Below, piece by piece: positions 1 through 7,882 of a stretch of DNA of 64,000 nt. The stretch is from Leisingera daeponensis. GTDB lineage: Bacteria > Pseudomonadota > Alphaproteobacteria > Rhodobacterales > Rhodobacteraceae. Under the pieces are notes generated by a model that saw only the letters and a list, made by a program, of their open reading frames with translations, did not search any database and had not been told where the DNA came from. The position numbers were made by a program, and so were the translations under genes. Numbering within the stretch: the first letter of the stretch is position 1; every line of letters begins with the position of its first letter. The stretch spans positions 894,182-958,181 of the forward strand of contig NZ_JAHVJA010000001.1 of NCBI RefSeq assembly GCF_019801465.1. Direction: 5' to 3'.

Positions 1-73
1 GGCGGGAAAAGATGTCATAGGCCCGCTCGCCCCGGCTGGTCTGCTCAACCACCATCGGGACCAGGGTATTCAT
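1..73 (-). CDS. clpP: ATP-dependent Clp protease proteolytic subunit, 5' end only
   Basis: Only the first 24 codons lie in the window; the gene continues off the left edge. The encoded N-terminus contains [20 protein letters not shown], the conserved start of mature ClpP, which assembles as a tetradecameric cytoplasmic serine protease and degrades unfolded and tagged proteins with ClpA or ClpX. The ATG is at 73 on the minus strand, preceded by a weak purine stretch (AGAGAAA). The gene is divergent from the GlxA-type regulator. The catalytic Ser-His-Asp lies outside the window, so identification rests on this short but highly characteristic N-terminus. Confidence 0.9.
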   Translation of the reverse strand, partial: MNTLVPMVVEQTSRGERAYDIFSR

Positions 74-349
74 GTATGTTTCTCTGGGATCAATCATTTC
101 GACCTGCCTGCGTTGTTTATGTCCGGCACCATACCCGACAGTGTGTTACCCGAGTCTTAGTATCGCCCCTTTTGACCTGCAAGGGGCGGCGGTCATTTTC
201 ACGATGACGCAAACCTGTATCCGGTGTCGCAATCCGCTGGAACGCTGTCGCTATTCTCAGGCAGCGGCGCGCGGCAGAGCCGTAGGAAACACTCGCAAGT
301 CTGATTTCCGCCCGGCGCATTGCACCGGGTGCCGCGCTGGGGTTCCGCC
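74..349. promoter_or_regulatory. Divergent intergenic region between clpP and a GlxA-type regulator
   Basis: No gene is supported in these 276 bases. A perfect 7-bp inverted repeat (GCCCCTT at 165-171, AAGGGGC at 181-187, 9-nt loop) could form a hairpin. Read on the minus strand, a CTTG (180-183) followed downstream by TACTAA (157-162) is a possible clpP promoter. The 14-base gap between the -35-like and -10-like hexamers is too short for a housekeeping promoter but within the range of heat-shock (RpoH) promoters. That reading is a guess. Confidence 0.3.
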
Positions 350-1357
350 ATGTCCGATGACAGTTTCGTTCAGAAAGGCGCCGCCGCCAATCTCGCCATC
401 CCCTTCGAGGGCGAGCCGCAGGACTTCTATTTCCTGCTGCTGCCCAAGGCGACGATGCTGCCGGTGGCTGCAGCCATCGAGCCCCTGCGCATTGCCAACC
501 AGGTCACCGGCACCCGGCTTTACCGCTGGTTCATCATGACAGAGGACGGCCAGCCGGTGCGCTGTTCCAACGGAATGGTGGTGACACCGGACACACCGCT
601 GCAGCCGCTGCCTTCGGATTCGCTGGGCTTTGTCTGCGCCGGGGTGGAACCGCATGCCGCCGCCAGCGAGGTCACCCTGAACTGGCTGCGCCGCGAAAGC
701 CGCTTCGGCCGCTCCATCGGCGGCATCTGCACCGGTGCTTTTGCGCTGGCGCAGGCCGGGCTGATCAAGAACCACAAGTTCACCCTGCACTGGGAAAACC
801 AGCCGGGTTTTCTGGAGAGCTACCCGAGCCTGGAGCCCTCCCCCAATATTTTCGAGATCTCCGGCCCGCTGATGACCTGTGGCGGCGGCAATGCCGCAAC
901 CGACATGATGCTGCACCTTATCGAAGAACGCCACGGCAAGCAGCTGGCGATCATCGTCGCCGACATGTGCCTGCATGTCCGTTCCGGCGGCCAGGCGGCG
1001 CCGCAGAAATCCAACTACGCGGTCGCCATCGGCAGCCGCAACCAGCGTTTGCTCAATGCGCTGCAGCTGATGCAGGAATCGATTGAGGAGCCGCTGTCGA
1101 TCGGCGAGCTCTGCGACCGGCTCGACATCTCCCGCCGCCAGCTGGAACGGCTGTTCTCGCGCTACCTGAATCAGAGCCCCATGCATGTCTATTTCGACAT
1201 GCGCCTCAGCCACGCCTTTGCGCTGATGAACGAAACCTCGATGAGCGTGACGGAAATCGCCCTGGCCTCAGGCTTTAACTCTGCGACCCATTTTTCACGC
1301 CAGTTCAAGCGCAAGTTCGGCGCCTCGCCGCATTTCTTCCGCAAAGGCTGGAGCTGA
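350..1357 (+). CDS. GlxA-family AraC transcriptional regulator
   Basis: This 335-residue protein has the two-domain GlxA layout. An N-terminal DJ-1/PfpI-like domain spans about residues 25-200, with the strand-turn GGICTGAFALAQAGLI and Cys127 at the nucleophile-elbow position. A C-terminal AraC helix-turn-helix domain spans about 228-335 and ends in the signature region FNSATHFSRQFKRKFGASP. The family includes GbdR-type regulators of choline and glycine-betaine use and regulators of other nitrogenous ligands; nothing here shows the ligand. The ATG at 350 is chosen over an in-frame TTG at 320, because homologues begin near the sequence MSDDSF as far as I recall. Neither start has a strong ribosome site. 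No catabolic genes lie adjacent, so its targets are probably elsewhere. Confidence 0.85.
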   Translation: MSDDSFVQKGAAANLAIPFEGEPQDFYFLLLPKATMLPVAAAIEPLRIANQVTGTRLYRWFIMTEDGQPVRCSNGMVVTPDTPLQPLPSDSLGFVCAGVEPHAAASEVTLNWLRRESRFGRSIGGICTGAFALAQAGLIKNHKFTLHWENQPGFLESYPSLEPSPNIFEISGPLMTCGGGNAATDMMLHLIEERHGKQLAIIVADMCLHVRSGGQAAPQKSNYAVAIGSRNQRLLNALQLMQESIEEPLSIGELCDRLDISRRQLERLFSRYLNQSPMHVYFDMRLSHAFALMNETSMSVTEIALASGFNSATHFSRQFKRKFGASPHFFRKGWS

Positions 1358-1606
1358 CCCGGCCTGACGGCGGCGGATACAGCACAACCCGGGACCCGCC
1401 CTGAACGTGTTCCGGCCTGTCAGCTCCTGTGCGGGTCGGCGGCCAGCGCCAAGAGCCTCTAAACACTTTTCTTTTGGCCGCTCTGTTCAGTTCTGGTAAG
1501 CGATCCTACATATTAAGCTGATAGAATGCGCGGATTGCGGCCATTCGCCGCCTGCGCAGATTTCATGTAAGGAGTAAGGCGCCCCGGTGCCACCTGGAGA
1601 CGCGAG
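1358..1606 (+). promoter_or_regulatory. Intergenic region upstream of the ArsR-type repressor
   Basis: No gene is seen in these 249 bases. A TATTAA at 1511-1516 is a possible -10 element. Just downstream lies an interrupted inverted repeat, GAATG at 1524-1528 and CATTC at 1542-1546. BigR/SqrR-type repressors are known to bind ATTC/GAAT-type dyads, so this is a candidate autoregulatory operator, but the 13-base centre is longer than I would expect. The ribosome site GGAGA (1596-1600) fixes the start of the next gene. Confidence 0.3.
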
Positions 1607-1942
1607 ATGCCACTACCCCAGTTTTCAGCTGATATGGATCCTGAAAAGAAAGAGGAAATGGTCGCAAACGCGGCCAAGGCATCGGACTTCCTCAAGGCCA
1701 TCAGCCACCCGGGACGGCTGATGATCCTGTGCCACCTTGTCTCCGGCGAAAAATCCGTAACAGCGCTTGAGGAACTTCTGTCCGCGCGTCAGGCCGCAGT
1801 CTCCCAGCAGCTCTCCCGCCTGCGCCTGGAAGGTCTGGTTGTTCCGCGCCGCGAAGGCAAAGCGATCTATTACCGGCTGGCGGATGACAAGCCCCGCCGT
1901 GTTCTTGAACTGGTTTACGAGCTGTTCTGCAAGGACGGCTGA
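1607..1942 (+). CDS. ArsR-family repressor of the BigR/SqrR persulfide-sensor type
   Basis: This 111-residue winged-helix protein has the DNA-recognition stretch RQAAVSQQLSRLRLEGLV and the beta-wing GKAIYYRLAD. It carries exactly two cysteines: Cys42, in the helix following HPGRLMI, and Cys108, in the last helix (YELFCKD). These are the two positions that form the tetrasulfide-bridged dithiol in BigR and SqrR, which are derepressed by hydrogen sulfide or persulfide (established for the family; Cys41/Cys107 in SqrR). It is therefore more likely a reactive-sulfur sensor than a metal sensor, since no metal-binding CxC is present. Usual sulfur partners (sqr, persulfide dioxygenase, YeeE) are absent here. 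The next gene, a PhoX-type phosphatase, starts 82 bases downstream. Confidence 0.85.
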   Translation: MPLPQFSADMDPEKKEEMVANAAKASDFLKAISHPGRLMILCHLVSGEKSVTALEELLSARQAAVSQQLSRLRLEGLVVPRREGKAIYYRLADDKPRRVLELVYELFCKDG

Positions 1943-2023
1943 CACCCGAAAACGGCGGGATGCGCGGCCATCCGGCAGACCACATTCGCCTCCGCCATGC
2001 GGCGGGCTTACTGGAGACCGGAA

Positions 2024-4057
2024 ATGCAGCGCAGGAAGTTCCTTGAAGCCCTGAAAGCCGGCAACAAGGCGGAAGCCTTCGAAGCGGCTGACGATATTCC
2101 TGCCAACCCCCTCCTGGACTGCACCATCGGCACGATGATCGCCGCCCGGTATGGCCGCAGGAATGTGCTGAAGGGAGCGCTGGGGGTTTCAGCCGCCGCA
2201 TCTCTGTTCAGCGCCTCGGCCTTCACCGCCCCCCGTCACGCCCATGCGGCAGCTCCCACTGCGCAGAGCCGCTATGCTTTCGGCGAATTGGACTGGGGAA
2301 TTGACGAGACCCACCACGTCGCTGCGGGCTATGATGCGCATATCCTGCTCCGCTGGGGGGATCCAGTCACTGCCGGCGCGCCGGAGTTCGACGTGATGAA
2401 CCAGAGCGCCGAAGCCCAGTTGCAGCAATTCGGCTACAATAACGATTACATCGGTTTCCTGCCGCTGAACGCCGAGGGCACCCGCGGGCTGCTGTGCGTG
2501 AACCACGAATACACCAACGAAGAGGTGATGTTTCCCGGCCTTGGCCGCCAGGACAAGGCCGGGTTCGCCGGCATGACCCGGGAGCTTGCGGATATCGAAA
2601 TGGCCGCCCACGGCGGCTCGGTGGTGGAAATCGCCCGCGGGACCGATGGCAAATGGACCGTCGTGCGCGGCAGCAGGTTGAACCGCCGCATCTCGCCGCT
2701 GAACACCGTGATGGCAGTTAGCGGCCCCGCAGCAGGCCATTCGCGGTTGCAAACCAGCGCGGACCCGTCCGGCCGTGAAATCATCGGCACCCTGAACAAC
2801 TGCGCCGGCGGCATGACCCCATGGGGCACCTGGCTGATGGCCGAGGAGAATTTCCACGGATACTTCTGGTCGGATGAAACCGGCACTGACGGCGAGCCGG
2901 ACGCTTCCGGCCACCCGGAGGCGCCGAAACTGCGGCGGTATGGCGCGCCGGGCAACTGGTACGCCTGGGGCAAGTACCACGACCGTTTCGACATCCGCAA
3001 AGAACCCAATGAAGTGAACCGCTTCGGCTGGGTTGTTGAGGTAGATCCGCTGGACCCGTTCTCCACGCCGGTGAAGCACACCGCACTTGGCCGGTTTGCG
3101 CATGAGGGCGCGGAAGCCACCTTGTCCGCCGACGGGCGCCTGGTGATCTACATGGGCGACGATGCCCGGTTCGAATATCTTTATAAATACGTTTCCAACG
3201 GATCAGTTTCGCAGGATCGCGCCGCCAACTCCCGGCTGCTCTCCGACGGCACACTCTATGCGGCCCGGTTCGGCCCGGAAGGCACCCTGCTCTGGCTGCC
3301 GCTGGTGCATGGGCAGGGTCCGCTGACAGCGGGAAACGGCTTTGCCGGCCAGGCCGATGTGCTGATCGACGCCCGCCTCGCCGCGGACGCCTTGGGAGCC
3401 ACACCGATGGACCGGCCCGAGGATGTCTCGCCCCGCGGGGACGGTACCGCTTTTGTGATGCTGACCAATAATTCCAAGCGCACGCCCGGACAGACCGATG
3501 CCGCCAATCCGCGGCCGGGATCGGATTTCGGCCACATCATCGAAATCAAGGAAGACGGCGGCGACCACGCGGCAACCCGTGCCAGCTGGTCCATCCTGGT
3601 GCAATGCGGCAACCCCGCAATTGCCGCCGTGGGCGCCCAATGGAACCCGGAAACCTCGGAAAACGGCTGGTTCGGTTCCCCGGACAATTGCGCCTTTGAC
3701 GCTGAAGGACGGCTTTGGGTCGCCACTGACCAGGGCCGCAAGTGGGACAGGACGGGTAAGTCGGACGGGCTCTACGGGCTGGAGACCGAAGGCGCCCTGC
3801 GCGGTCATTCCAAGCTGTTTTTCCGGTGCCCGGCCGGAGCCGAGCTCTGCGGCCCCTATTTCACCCCGGATAATGAAACCCTCTTCCTGGCGGTGCAGCA
3901 CCCCGGCACAGACGGCACCCGAAACCTGCAAGGGTTTGAACGCGACTCCACATTCGAAGACCCGGCCACCCGCTGGCCTGATTTCAACCCGGCGATGCCG
4001 CCCCGCCCCTCGGTGGTCGTGGTGACCAGACAGGGCGGCGGCAAGATCGCGGTCTGA
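2024..4057 (+). CDS. PhoX-family phosphatase (DUF839), Tat-exported
   Basis: This 677-residue protein belongs to the PhoX/DUF839 family, monomeric beta-propeller enzymes that hydrolyse phosphate monoesters in the periplasm with calcium and iron cofactors. A twin-arginine signal lies unusually far in: GRRNVLKG at about residues 44-51, followed by a hydrophobic stretch and an AHA-A type cleavage site near 75. A roughly 40-residue leader before the Tat motif is common in this subfamily. The propeller body includes CVNHEYTNEEV, AGGMTPWGTWLMAEENFHGY and the metal-site region RFAHEGAEAT. The ATG at 2024 has GGAGA six bases upstream; an earlier ATG at 1997 has no ribosome site. It follows the persulfide-type ArsR gene in the same direction. 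Whether it is a true PhoX or a paralogue with another substrate is not decidable here. Confidence 0.85.
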   Translation: MQRRKFLEALKAGNKAEAFEAADDIPANPLLDCTIGTMIAARYGRRNVLKGALGVSAAASLFSASAFTAPRHAHAAAPTAQSRYAFGELDWGIDETHHVAAGYDAHILLRWGDPVTAGAPEFDVMNQSAEAQLQQFGYNNDYIGFLPLNAEGTRGLLCVNHEYTNEEVMFPGLGRQDKAGFAGMTRELADIEMAAHGGSVVEIARGTDGKWTVVRGSRLNRRISPLNTVMAVSGPAAGHSRLQTSADPSGREIIGTLNNCAGGMTPWGTWLMAEENFHGYFWSDETGTDGEPDASGHPEAPKLRRYGAPGNWYAWGKYHDRFDIRKEPNEVNRFGWVVEVDPLDPFSTPVKHTALGRFAHEGAEATLSADGRLVIYMGDDARFEYLYKYVSNGSVSQDRAANSRLLSDGTLYAARFGPEGTLLWLPLVHGQGPLTAGNGFAGQADVLIDARLAADALGATPMDRPEDVSPRGDGTAFVMLTNNSKRTPGQTDAANPRPGSDFGHIIEIKEDGGDHAATRASWSILVQCGNPAIAAVGAQWNPETSENGWFGSPDNCAFDAEGRLWVATDQGRKWDRTGKSDGLYGLETEGALRGHSKLFFRCPAGAELCGPYFTPDNETLFLAVQHPGTDGTRNLQGFERDSTFEDPATRWPDFNPAMPPRPSVVVVTRQGGGKIAV

Positions 4058-4102
4058 TCTCGACGTCCGCTGCCCTGCCCGGGACGCGCGCAGCTTTCAG
4101 CC

Positions 4103-4124
4103 CCGGCAGGCGGCCTTCTGCCGG
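4103..4124 (+). terminator. Possible hairpin after the PhoX-type gene
   Basis: A perfect 7-bp inverted repeat (CCGGCAG / CTGCCGG) with an 8-nt loop lies 45 bases after the stop codon. There is no T-run behind it, so it may be a Rho-dependent or weak terminator, or a chance GC-rich dyad. Confidence 0.3.
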
Positions 4125-4198
4125 CCGCACGCGATTGTGAGCTTCAGGCCAGCTGCTTTGCCGTAGATGTTGAAGCCCAAATCTCAGGGAGCTGCCCG

Positions 4199-4669
4199 AT
4201 GTCTTTCAAACGCCTCACCATTGCTTTCCTGCTTGCCGCGGTGCCCGCATCGGCCGGAAGCATTGCCCCGCGCGACGGCTGGGCGGTCCATCAAACCTCC
4301 AAACCTTACGAAGAGCTGATCCTGGACGTCAAAGCCGCCGCCAAGGCAGAAGGTTTGAATGTCGTCACTCAGGCCGGCCCCACCGGCGCGGCCGCCTCCC
4401 GCGGCATCACCATCCCCGGCAACCGAGTGATCGGCCTGTTCAACAATGAGTTCGCGGTGAAAATTCTGGCGCTCTCCACCGCTGCAATGATCGAGGCCCC
4501 GGTGCGGATGTATGTGACAGAGGAAGACGACGGAAGCGCCACCCTGTCCTACAAGCTGCCCTCGCATGTGCTCGCCCCCTATGCAGACGAGGGCGGCGCG
4601 GAACTGGCGGGGCTGGCAGACCAGCTCGACCGCCGCTTCGCACTGATTGCCGAACAGGCGCAAAAATAG
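4199..4669 (+). CDS. DUF302 domain protein, secreted
   Basis: This 156-residue protein starts with a typical Sec signal peptide (MSFKRLTIAFLLAAVPASAG, cleavage near residue 19). The mature part is a single DUF302 domain, containing the conserved VVTQAGPTGAA, GNRVIGLFNNEFAVKIL and APVRMYVTEEDDGSATLSYK stretches. DUF302 is a small alpha/beta fold of unknown biochemical role, often near thiol, metal or sulfur-handling genes. The ribosome site is AGGGAG just before ATG 4199. It stands 140 bases behind the PhoX-type gene in the same direction and could be cotranscribed. I assign no function beyond a probable periplasmic location. Confidence 0.85.
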   Translation: MSFKRLTIAFLLAAVPASAGSIAPRDGWAVHQTSKPYEELILDVKAAAKAEGLNVVTQAGPTGAAASRGITIPGNRVIGLFNNEFAVKILALSTAAMIEAPVRMYVTEEDDGSATLSYKLPSHVLAPYADEGGAELAGLADQLDRRFALIAEQAQK

Positions 4670-4684
4670 CTTGCCGGCTTCTGT

Positions 4685-4740
4685 GCGGCGGAAAATACTC
4701 CTTTCCTGAACCTGCGCCGGAATCCGCCGCAGCAGTATTT
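4685..4740. repeat. Inverted-repeat element with AAATACT arms
   Basis: Downstream of the DUF302 gene, AAATACT (4693-4699) is matched by AGTATTT (4734-4740), and GCGGCGG (4685-4691) by CCGCCGC (4724-4730). The order of the arms means only one of the two stems can form at a time. The word AAATACTCC recurs in three other intergenic places in this window (39092, 45412, 58886), which suggests a dispersed extragenic repeat rather than a gene-specific terminator. Confidence 0.45.
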
Positions 4741-4817
4741 CACACTGGCGTGAGAGGGCTTGCGCACAGGCGCAGCCTCGGCATTCTGGCGGCAAATCAA
4801 AGAATTGGACGGACAAG

Positions 4818-6431
4818 ATGACAGAAACCCTCCGCGCAGCCGATGTTCTGGCCCGGCGGCTTCACGAGGTAGGCTGCCGCCACGCCTTCGGCATGCCCGG
4901 CGGCGAGGTGCTGACCCTGGTGGATGCGCTCACCAAGGCGGGCATTGCCTTCCACCTGGCCAAGCATGAAAACTGCGCCGGTTTCATGGGCGAAGGCGTG
5001 CATCACGCCGACGGCGCGCCGGTCATTCTCGTGGCCACCCTCGGCCCCGGAGCACTGAACGGTGTCAATGTGGTGGCCAATGCCCATCAGGACCGGGTGC
5101 CGATGCTGGTCCTGACCGGCTGCGTCGACGCGGCGGAGGAGCAGAGCTACACCCACCAGGTGCTCGATCACCGCGCCGTCTTTGCCCCGGTCACCAAGGC
5201 CAGCTTCCGCCTTGACGCCGAGGCCGCGGACCTGATCGCAGACAAAGCGGTTGCCATTGCAACCGAGCCCCGAAACGGTCCGGTGCATATCGACGTGCCG
5301 ATCTCAGTGGCAGATACGCCGGCCAGGGACCGCGGCATCCGCCGCGCGCCTGCAAGTGCCAGCGCGCCAAGCGGCGAGGCGCTGGCGCAGGCGCGCTCCT
5401 GGCTTTCGGCGTCCGCGCGACCGGTGGCGATGATCGGCCTCGACGCCCTGCAGGAAAACGCGGGCCCCGCCCTGCGCGCCTTCCTCGAGAAGCACCGGAT
5501 TCCCTTCGTGACCAGCTACAAAGCCAAGGGCATCATTCCGGAGGATCACCCGCTCTGCCTTGGCGGCGCGGGCCTGTCGCCCTTGGCGGACAAACACCTG
5601 CTGCCGCTGGTGCGGGAGGCCGATCTGGTGCTCTCCATCGGTTATGACCCGATTGAGATGCGCCCCGGCTGGCGCAACGTCTGGGATGTGGAGACCCAGA
5701 ACGTCATCGACATCGCACCCGAAGCAAACACCCATTACATGCATCAGGCGGGCTTGAACTTCCTGACCGCGATTGCCCCCACGCTTGCGGCGCTTTCCGA
5801 CGGCACCGACCCCGGTCCGGTTTGGAGCAACGGGAAGCCGGAGGCGGTCAAGCGCGCGCTGTCTGAGGCCTTCCCTCAAGACAACGACTGGGGCCCTGCG
5901 GGTGTCATCGCCGAATGCCGTGCCGTGCTGCCGCCGGAAACGCTGGCCACCGCCGACAGCGGCGCGCACCGGATCCTGCTCAGCCAGATGTGGGAGTGTT
6001 CCGAGCCGCGCGGGCTGGTTCAGTCCTCCGCGCTCTGCACCATGGGCTGCGCTGTGCCGATGGCGATCGGGCGCAAGCTGGCCCGGCCGGACCGCCCGGT
6101 GGTGAGTTTTTCCGGCGATGCCGGCTTCCTGATGGTGGCAGGCGAGCTTTCCACCGCCGCGGAGCTGGGGGTGGCGCCGGTCTTCGTGGTCTTCGCCGAT
6201 GCCAGCCTGGCGCTGATCGAGCTCAAGCAGCGCCAGCGCCAGCTCGCCAACGGCGGGGTGGATTTCGCGGAACACGACTTCGCCGCGATGGGCCGCGCCT
6301 TTGGCGGCAACGGCGTGACGGTCACAAACCGCACCGAACTGCGCGCCGCCCTGCAGCACGCGCTGACAGCAGACACATTCACCGTCATCTCGGCCGTGAT
6401 AGACCGCGGAGACTACGATGGCCGGATCTGA
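4818..6431 (+). CDS. Thiamine-diphosphate-dependent enzyme, acetolactate-synthase-like
   Basis: This 537-residue protein has the three-domain TPP-enzyme layout. The N-terminal pyrimidine-binding domain has the activating glutamate Glu51 in AKHENCAGFMGEG. A central domain spans about 190-320. The C-terminal diphosphate-binding domain has the GDAGF motif near residue 433, ending about 30 residues later in FADASL instead of the usual NN pair. It lacks the features needed to call it a true IlvB, and no small regulatory subunit is nearby. The next gene, a type III CoA-transferase, overlaps it by 14 bases, so the two are translationally coupled. That pairing resembles oxalate degradation (oxalyl-CoA decarboxylase with formyl-CoA transferase), but I do not recognise the oxalyl-CoA-specific sequence. 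Substrate unknown; a 2-oxo acid or acyl-CoA lyase or decarboxylase is likely. Confidence 0.8.
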   Translation: MTETLRAADVLARRLHEVGCRHAFGMPGGEVLTLVDALTKAGIAFHLAKHENCAGFMGEGVHHADGAPVILVATLGPGALNGVNVVANAHQDRVPMLVLTGCVDAAEEQSYTHQVLDHRAVFAPVTKASFRLDAEAADLIADKAVAIATEPRNGPVHIDVPISVADTPARDRGIRRAPASASAPSGEALAQARSWLSASARPVAMIGLDALQENAGPALRAFLEKHRIPFVTSYKAKGIIPEDHPLCLGGAGLSPLADKHLLPLVREADLVLSIGYDPIEMRPGWRNVWDVETQNVIDIAPEANTHYMHQAGLNFLTAIAPTLAALSDGTDPGPVWSNGKPEAVKRALSEAFPQDNDWGPAGVIAECRAVLPPETLATADSGAHRILLSQMWECSEPRGLVQSSALCTMGCAVPMAIGRKLARPDRPVVSFSGDAGFLMVAGELSTAAELGVAPVFVVFADASLALIELKQRQRQLANGGVDFAEHDFAAMGRAFGGNGVTVTNRTELRAALQHALTADTFTVISAVIDRGDYDGRI

Positions 6432-7617
6432 TCTTCTCCCCCACGGCGCCCTGAAGGGCGTCAAGGTTCTCGACCTTTCCCGCATCCTGGCAGGCCCGAC
6501 CTGCACCCAGCTGCTGGGCGATCTCGGCGCCACGGTGATCAAGGTGGAAAACCCCAAGACCGGCGGCGACGACACCCGCCAGTGGGGGCCGCCCTATGTA
6601 ACCGATGCGGATGGCAACCGCTCCGATCTGTCGGCTTACTTCATGGCCGCCAACCGCAACAAGCGCTCGGTAGCCATTGATATTGCAACCGAAGAAGGTC
6701 AGCAGGCCATCCGCCGTCTGGCCGCAGGGGCCGATATCCTGATCGAGAACTTCAAGCCCGGCGGGCTGGCGAAATACGGCCTGGATTACGCCAGTCTCAA
6801 GGACGATCTCCCCGGTTTGATCTACTGCTCGATCTCCGGATACGGCCAGACCGGCCCCAACAGCCACAAGCCCGGCTATGACATCATGGCGCAGGGCTTC
6901 GGCGGCATCATGTCGCTGACCGGCGAGCCCGAGGGCCAGCCGATGAAGGCAGGCGTCGGGATCGCCGATGTGATGTGCGGCATGTATGCCTGCATCGGCA
7001 TCCTGTCCGCCCTGCACCACCGGGAAAAGACCGGGGAGGGCCAGCAGATCGATCTGGCGCTGGTGGATGCCCAGATCGCCTGGCTGATCAACGAGGGCGT
7101 CGCTTACCTGAACACCGGCCAGATCCCCAAGCGCCGCGGCAACGAGCATCCCAGCATTATGCCCTATGGGGTCTACCGGACTTCGGACGGCCATGTGATC
7201 CTCGCGGTGGGCAATGACAGCCAGTTCCGCCGCTTCATGGAGTTCCTCAAGCTGGAGGGCCTGGCGGAGGATCCGCGCTTTGCCACCAACCCTGCCCGCC
7301 TGCAGAACCGCGATGCGCTGAATGAGATCCTGATCCCCTCGGTGCAGCGGTTCACCACGGATGAGGTGCTGGCCGCCATGGAAGCCCGCAAGGTCCCTGC
7401 GGGCCCGGTGCAGGATCTGGAGACCCTGTTCGCCAGCGATCAGGTCGAAGCCCGCAGCATGGCGATCGGCATGGACAGCGCTGCCGGGCCGGTCAGATTG
7501 CTGGGCAACCCGCTGAATTTCTCGCGCACGCCAGTCACATACCGGCATGCCCCGCCCCGGTGCGGTGAGGCAACCGAAGAGATTCTGGGCTCCGGCACCC
7601 CCTTCGGGCAGGCCTGA
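6418..7617 (+). CDS. CaiB/BaiF (type III) CoA-transferase
   Basis: This 399-residue protein is a full-length family III CoA-transferase. It opens with LKGVKVLDLSRILAGPTCTQ, has the CoA-binding region ANRNKRSVAIDI, and carries the catalytic aspartate Asp155 in KPGYDIMAQG, which forms the acyl-aspartyl anhydride. The knotted family fold is supported by the conserved GQQIDLALVDAQ and PYGVYRTSDGHVILAVGND. It moves CoA between organic acids such as formate/oxalate, carnitine, succinate or itaconate; the substrate cannot be read from sequence. The start overlaps the end of the TPP enzyme, so both probably act on one acid. A strong terminator follows at 7665. Confidence 0.88.
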   Translation: MAGSDLLPHGALKGVKVLDLSRILAGPTCTQLLGDLGATVIKVENPKTGGDDTRQWGPPYVTDADGNRSDLSAYFMAANRNKRSVAIDIATEEGQQAIRRLAAGADILIENFKPGGLAKYGLDYASLKDDLPGLIYCSISGYGQTGPNSHKPGYDIMAQGFGGIMSLTGEPEGQPMKAGVGIADVMCGMYACIGILSALHHREKTGEGQQIDLALVDAQIAWLINEGVAYLNTGQIPKRRGNEHPSIMPYGVYRTSDGHVILAVGNDSQFRRFMEFLKLEGLAEDPRFATNPARLQNRDALNEILIPSVQRFTTDEVLAAMEARKVPAGPVQDLETLFASDQVEARSMAIGMDSAAGPVRLLGNPLNFSRTPVTYRHAPPRCGEATEEILGSGTPFGQA

Positions 7618-7664
7618 CCGCTGCAATCCGCGGCGGCATTCCGCCAAGTGTTACAATTTCCGGC

Positions 7665-7692
7665 AAAACACCGCCAAACCGGCGGTGTTTTT
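7665..7692 (+). terminator. Strong intrinsic terminator after the CoA-transferase
   Basis: A perfect 11-bp stem (AAAACACCGCC at 7665-7675 with GGCGGTGTTTT at 7681-7691) has a 5-nt loop AAACC and ends in a T-run (7688-7692). It lies 48 bases past the CoA-transferase stop and separates that operon from the TPR/opg operon. Confidence 0.85.
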
Positions 7693-7882
7693 GCAATCTA
7701 TGGCGCCGGCCACTTGCGGAAATTTCCCCGGAAATCTTACACATCCGGCGAATTGCACATCCGGAGGCACACAGCCCATCACCAAACCGCGAGCGGGGTT
7801 CGCCCGGGTCATTCCCATGATCTACTCTACATTACTGAGATACGGCAAACCCGCACAGTTCAGAAACAAAGATTGGAATCCC
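7693..7882 (+). promoter_or_regulatory. Upstream region of the TPR/opg operon
   Basis: No gene is seen. Two direct repeats of CACATCCGG start at 7740 and 7756, 16 bases apart, and a perfect 10-bp palindrome GGAAATTTCC lies at 7718-7727. Such a spacing fits a dimeric activator or repressor binding on one face of the helix. I could not place a convincing -35/-10 pair. Confidence 0.3.

Noticed and set aside
320..349. TTG start ten codons upstream of the GlxA-type regulator's ATG
   Set aside because: There is no ribosome site and the added residues do not look like the family N-terminus, so the ATG at 350 was used.
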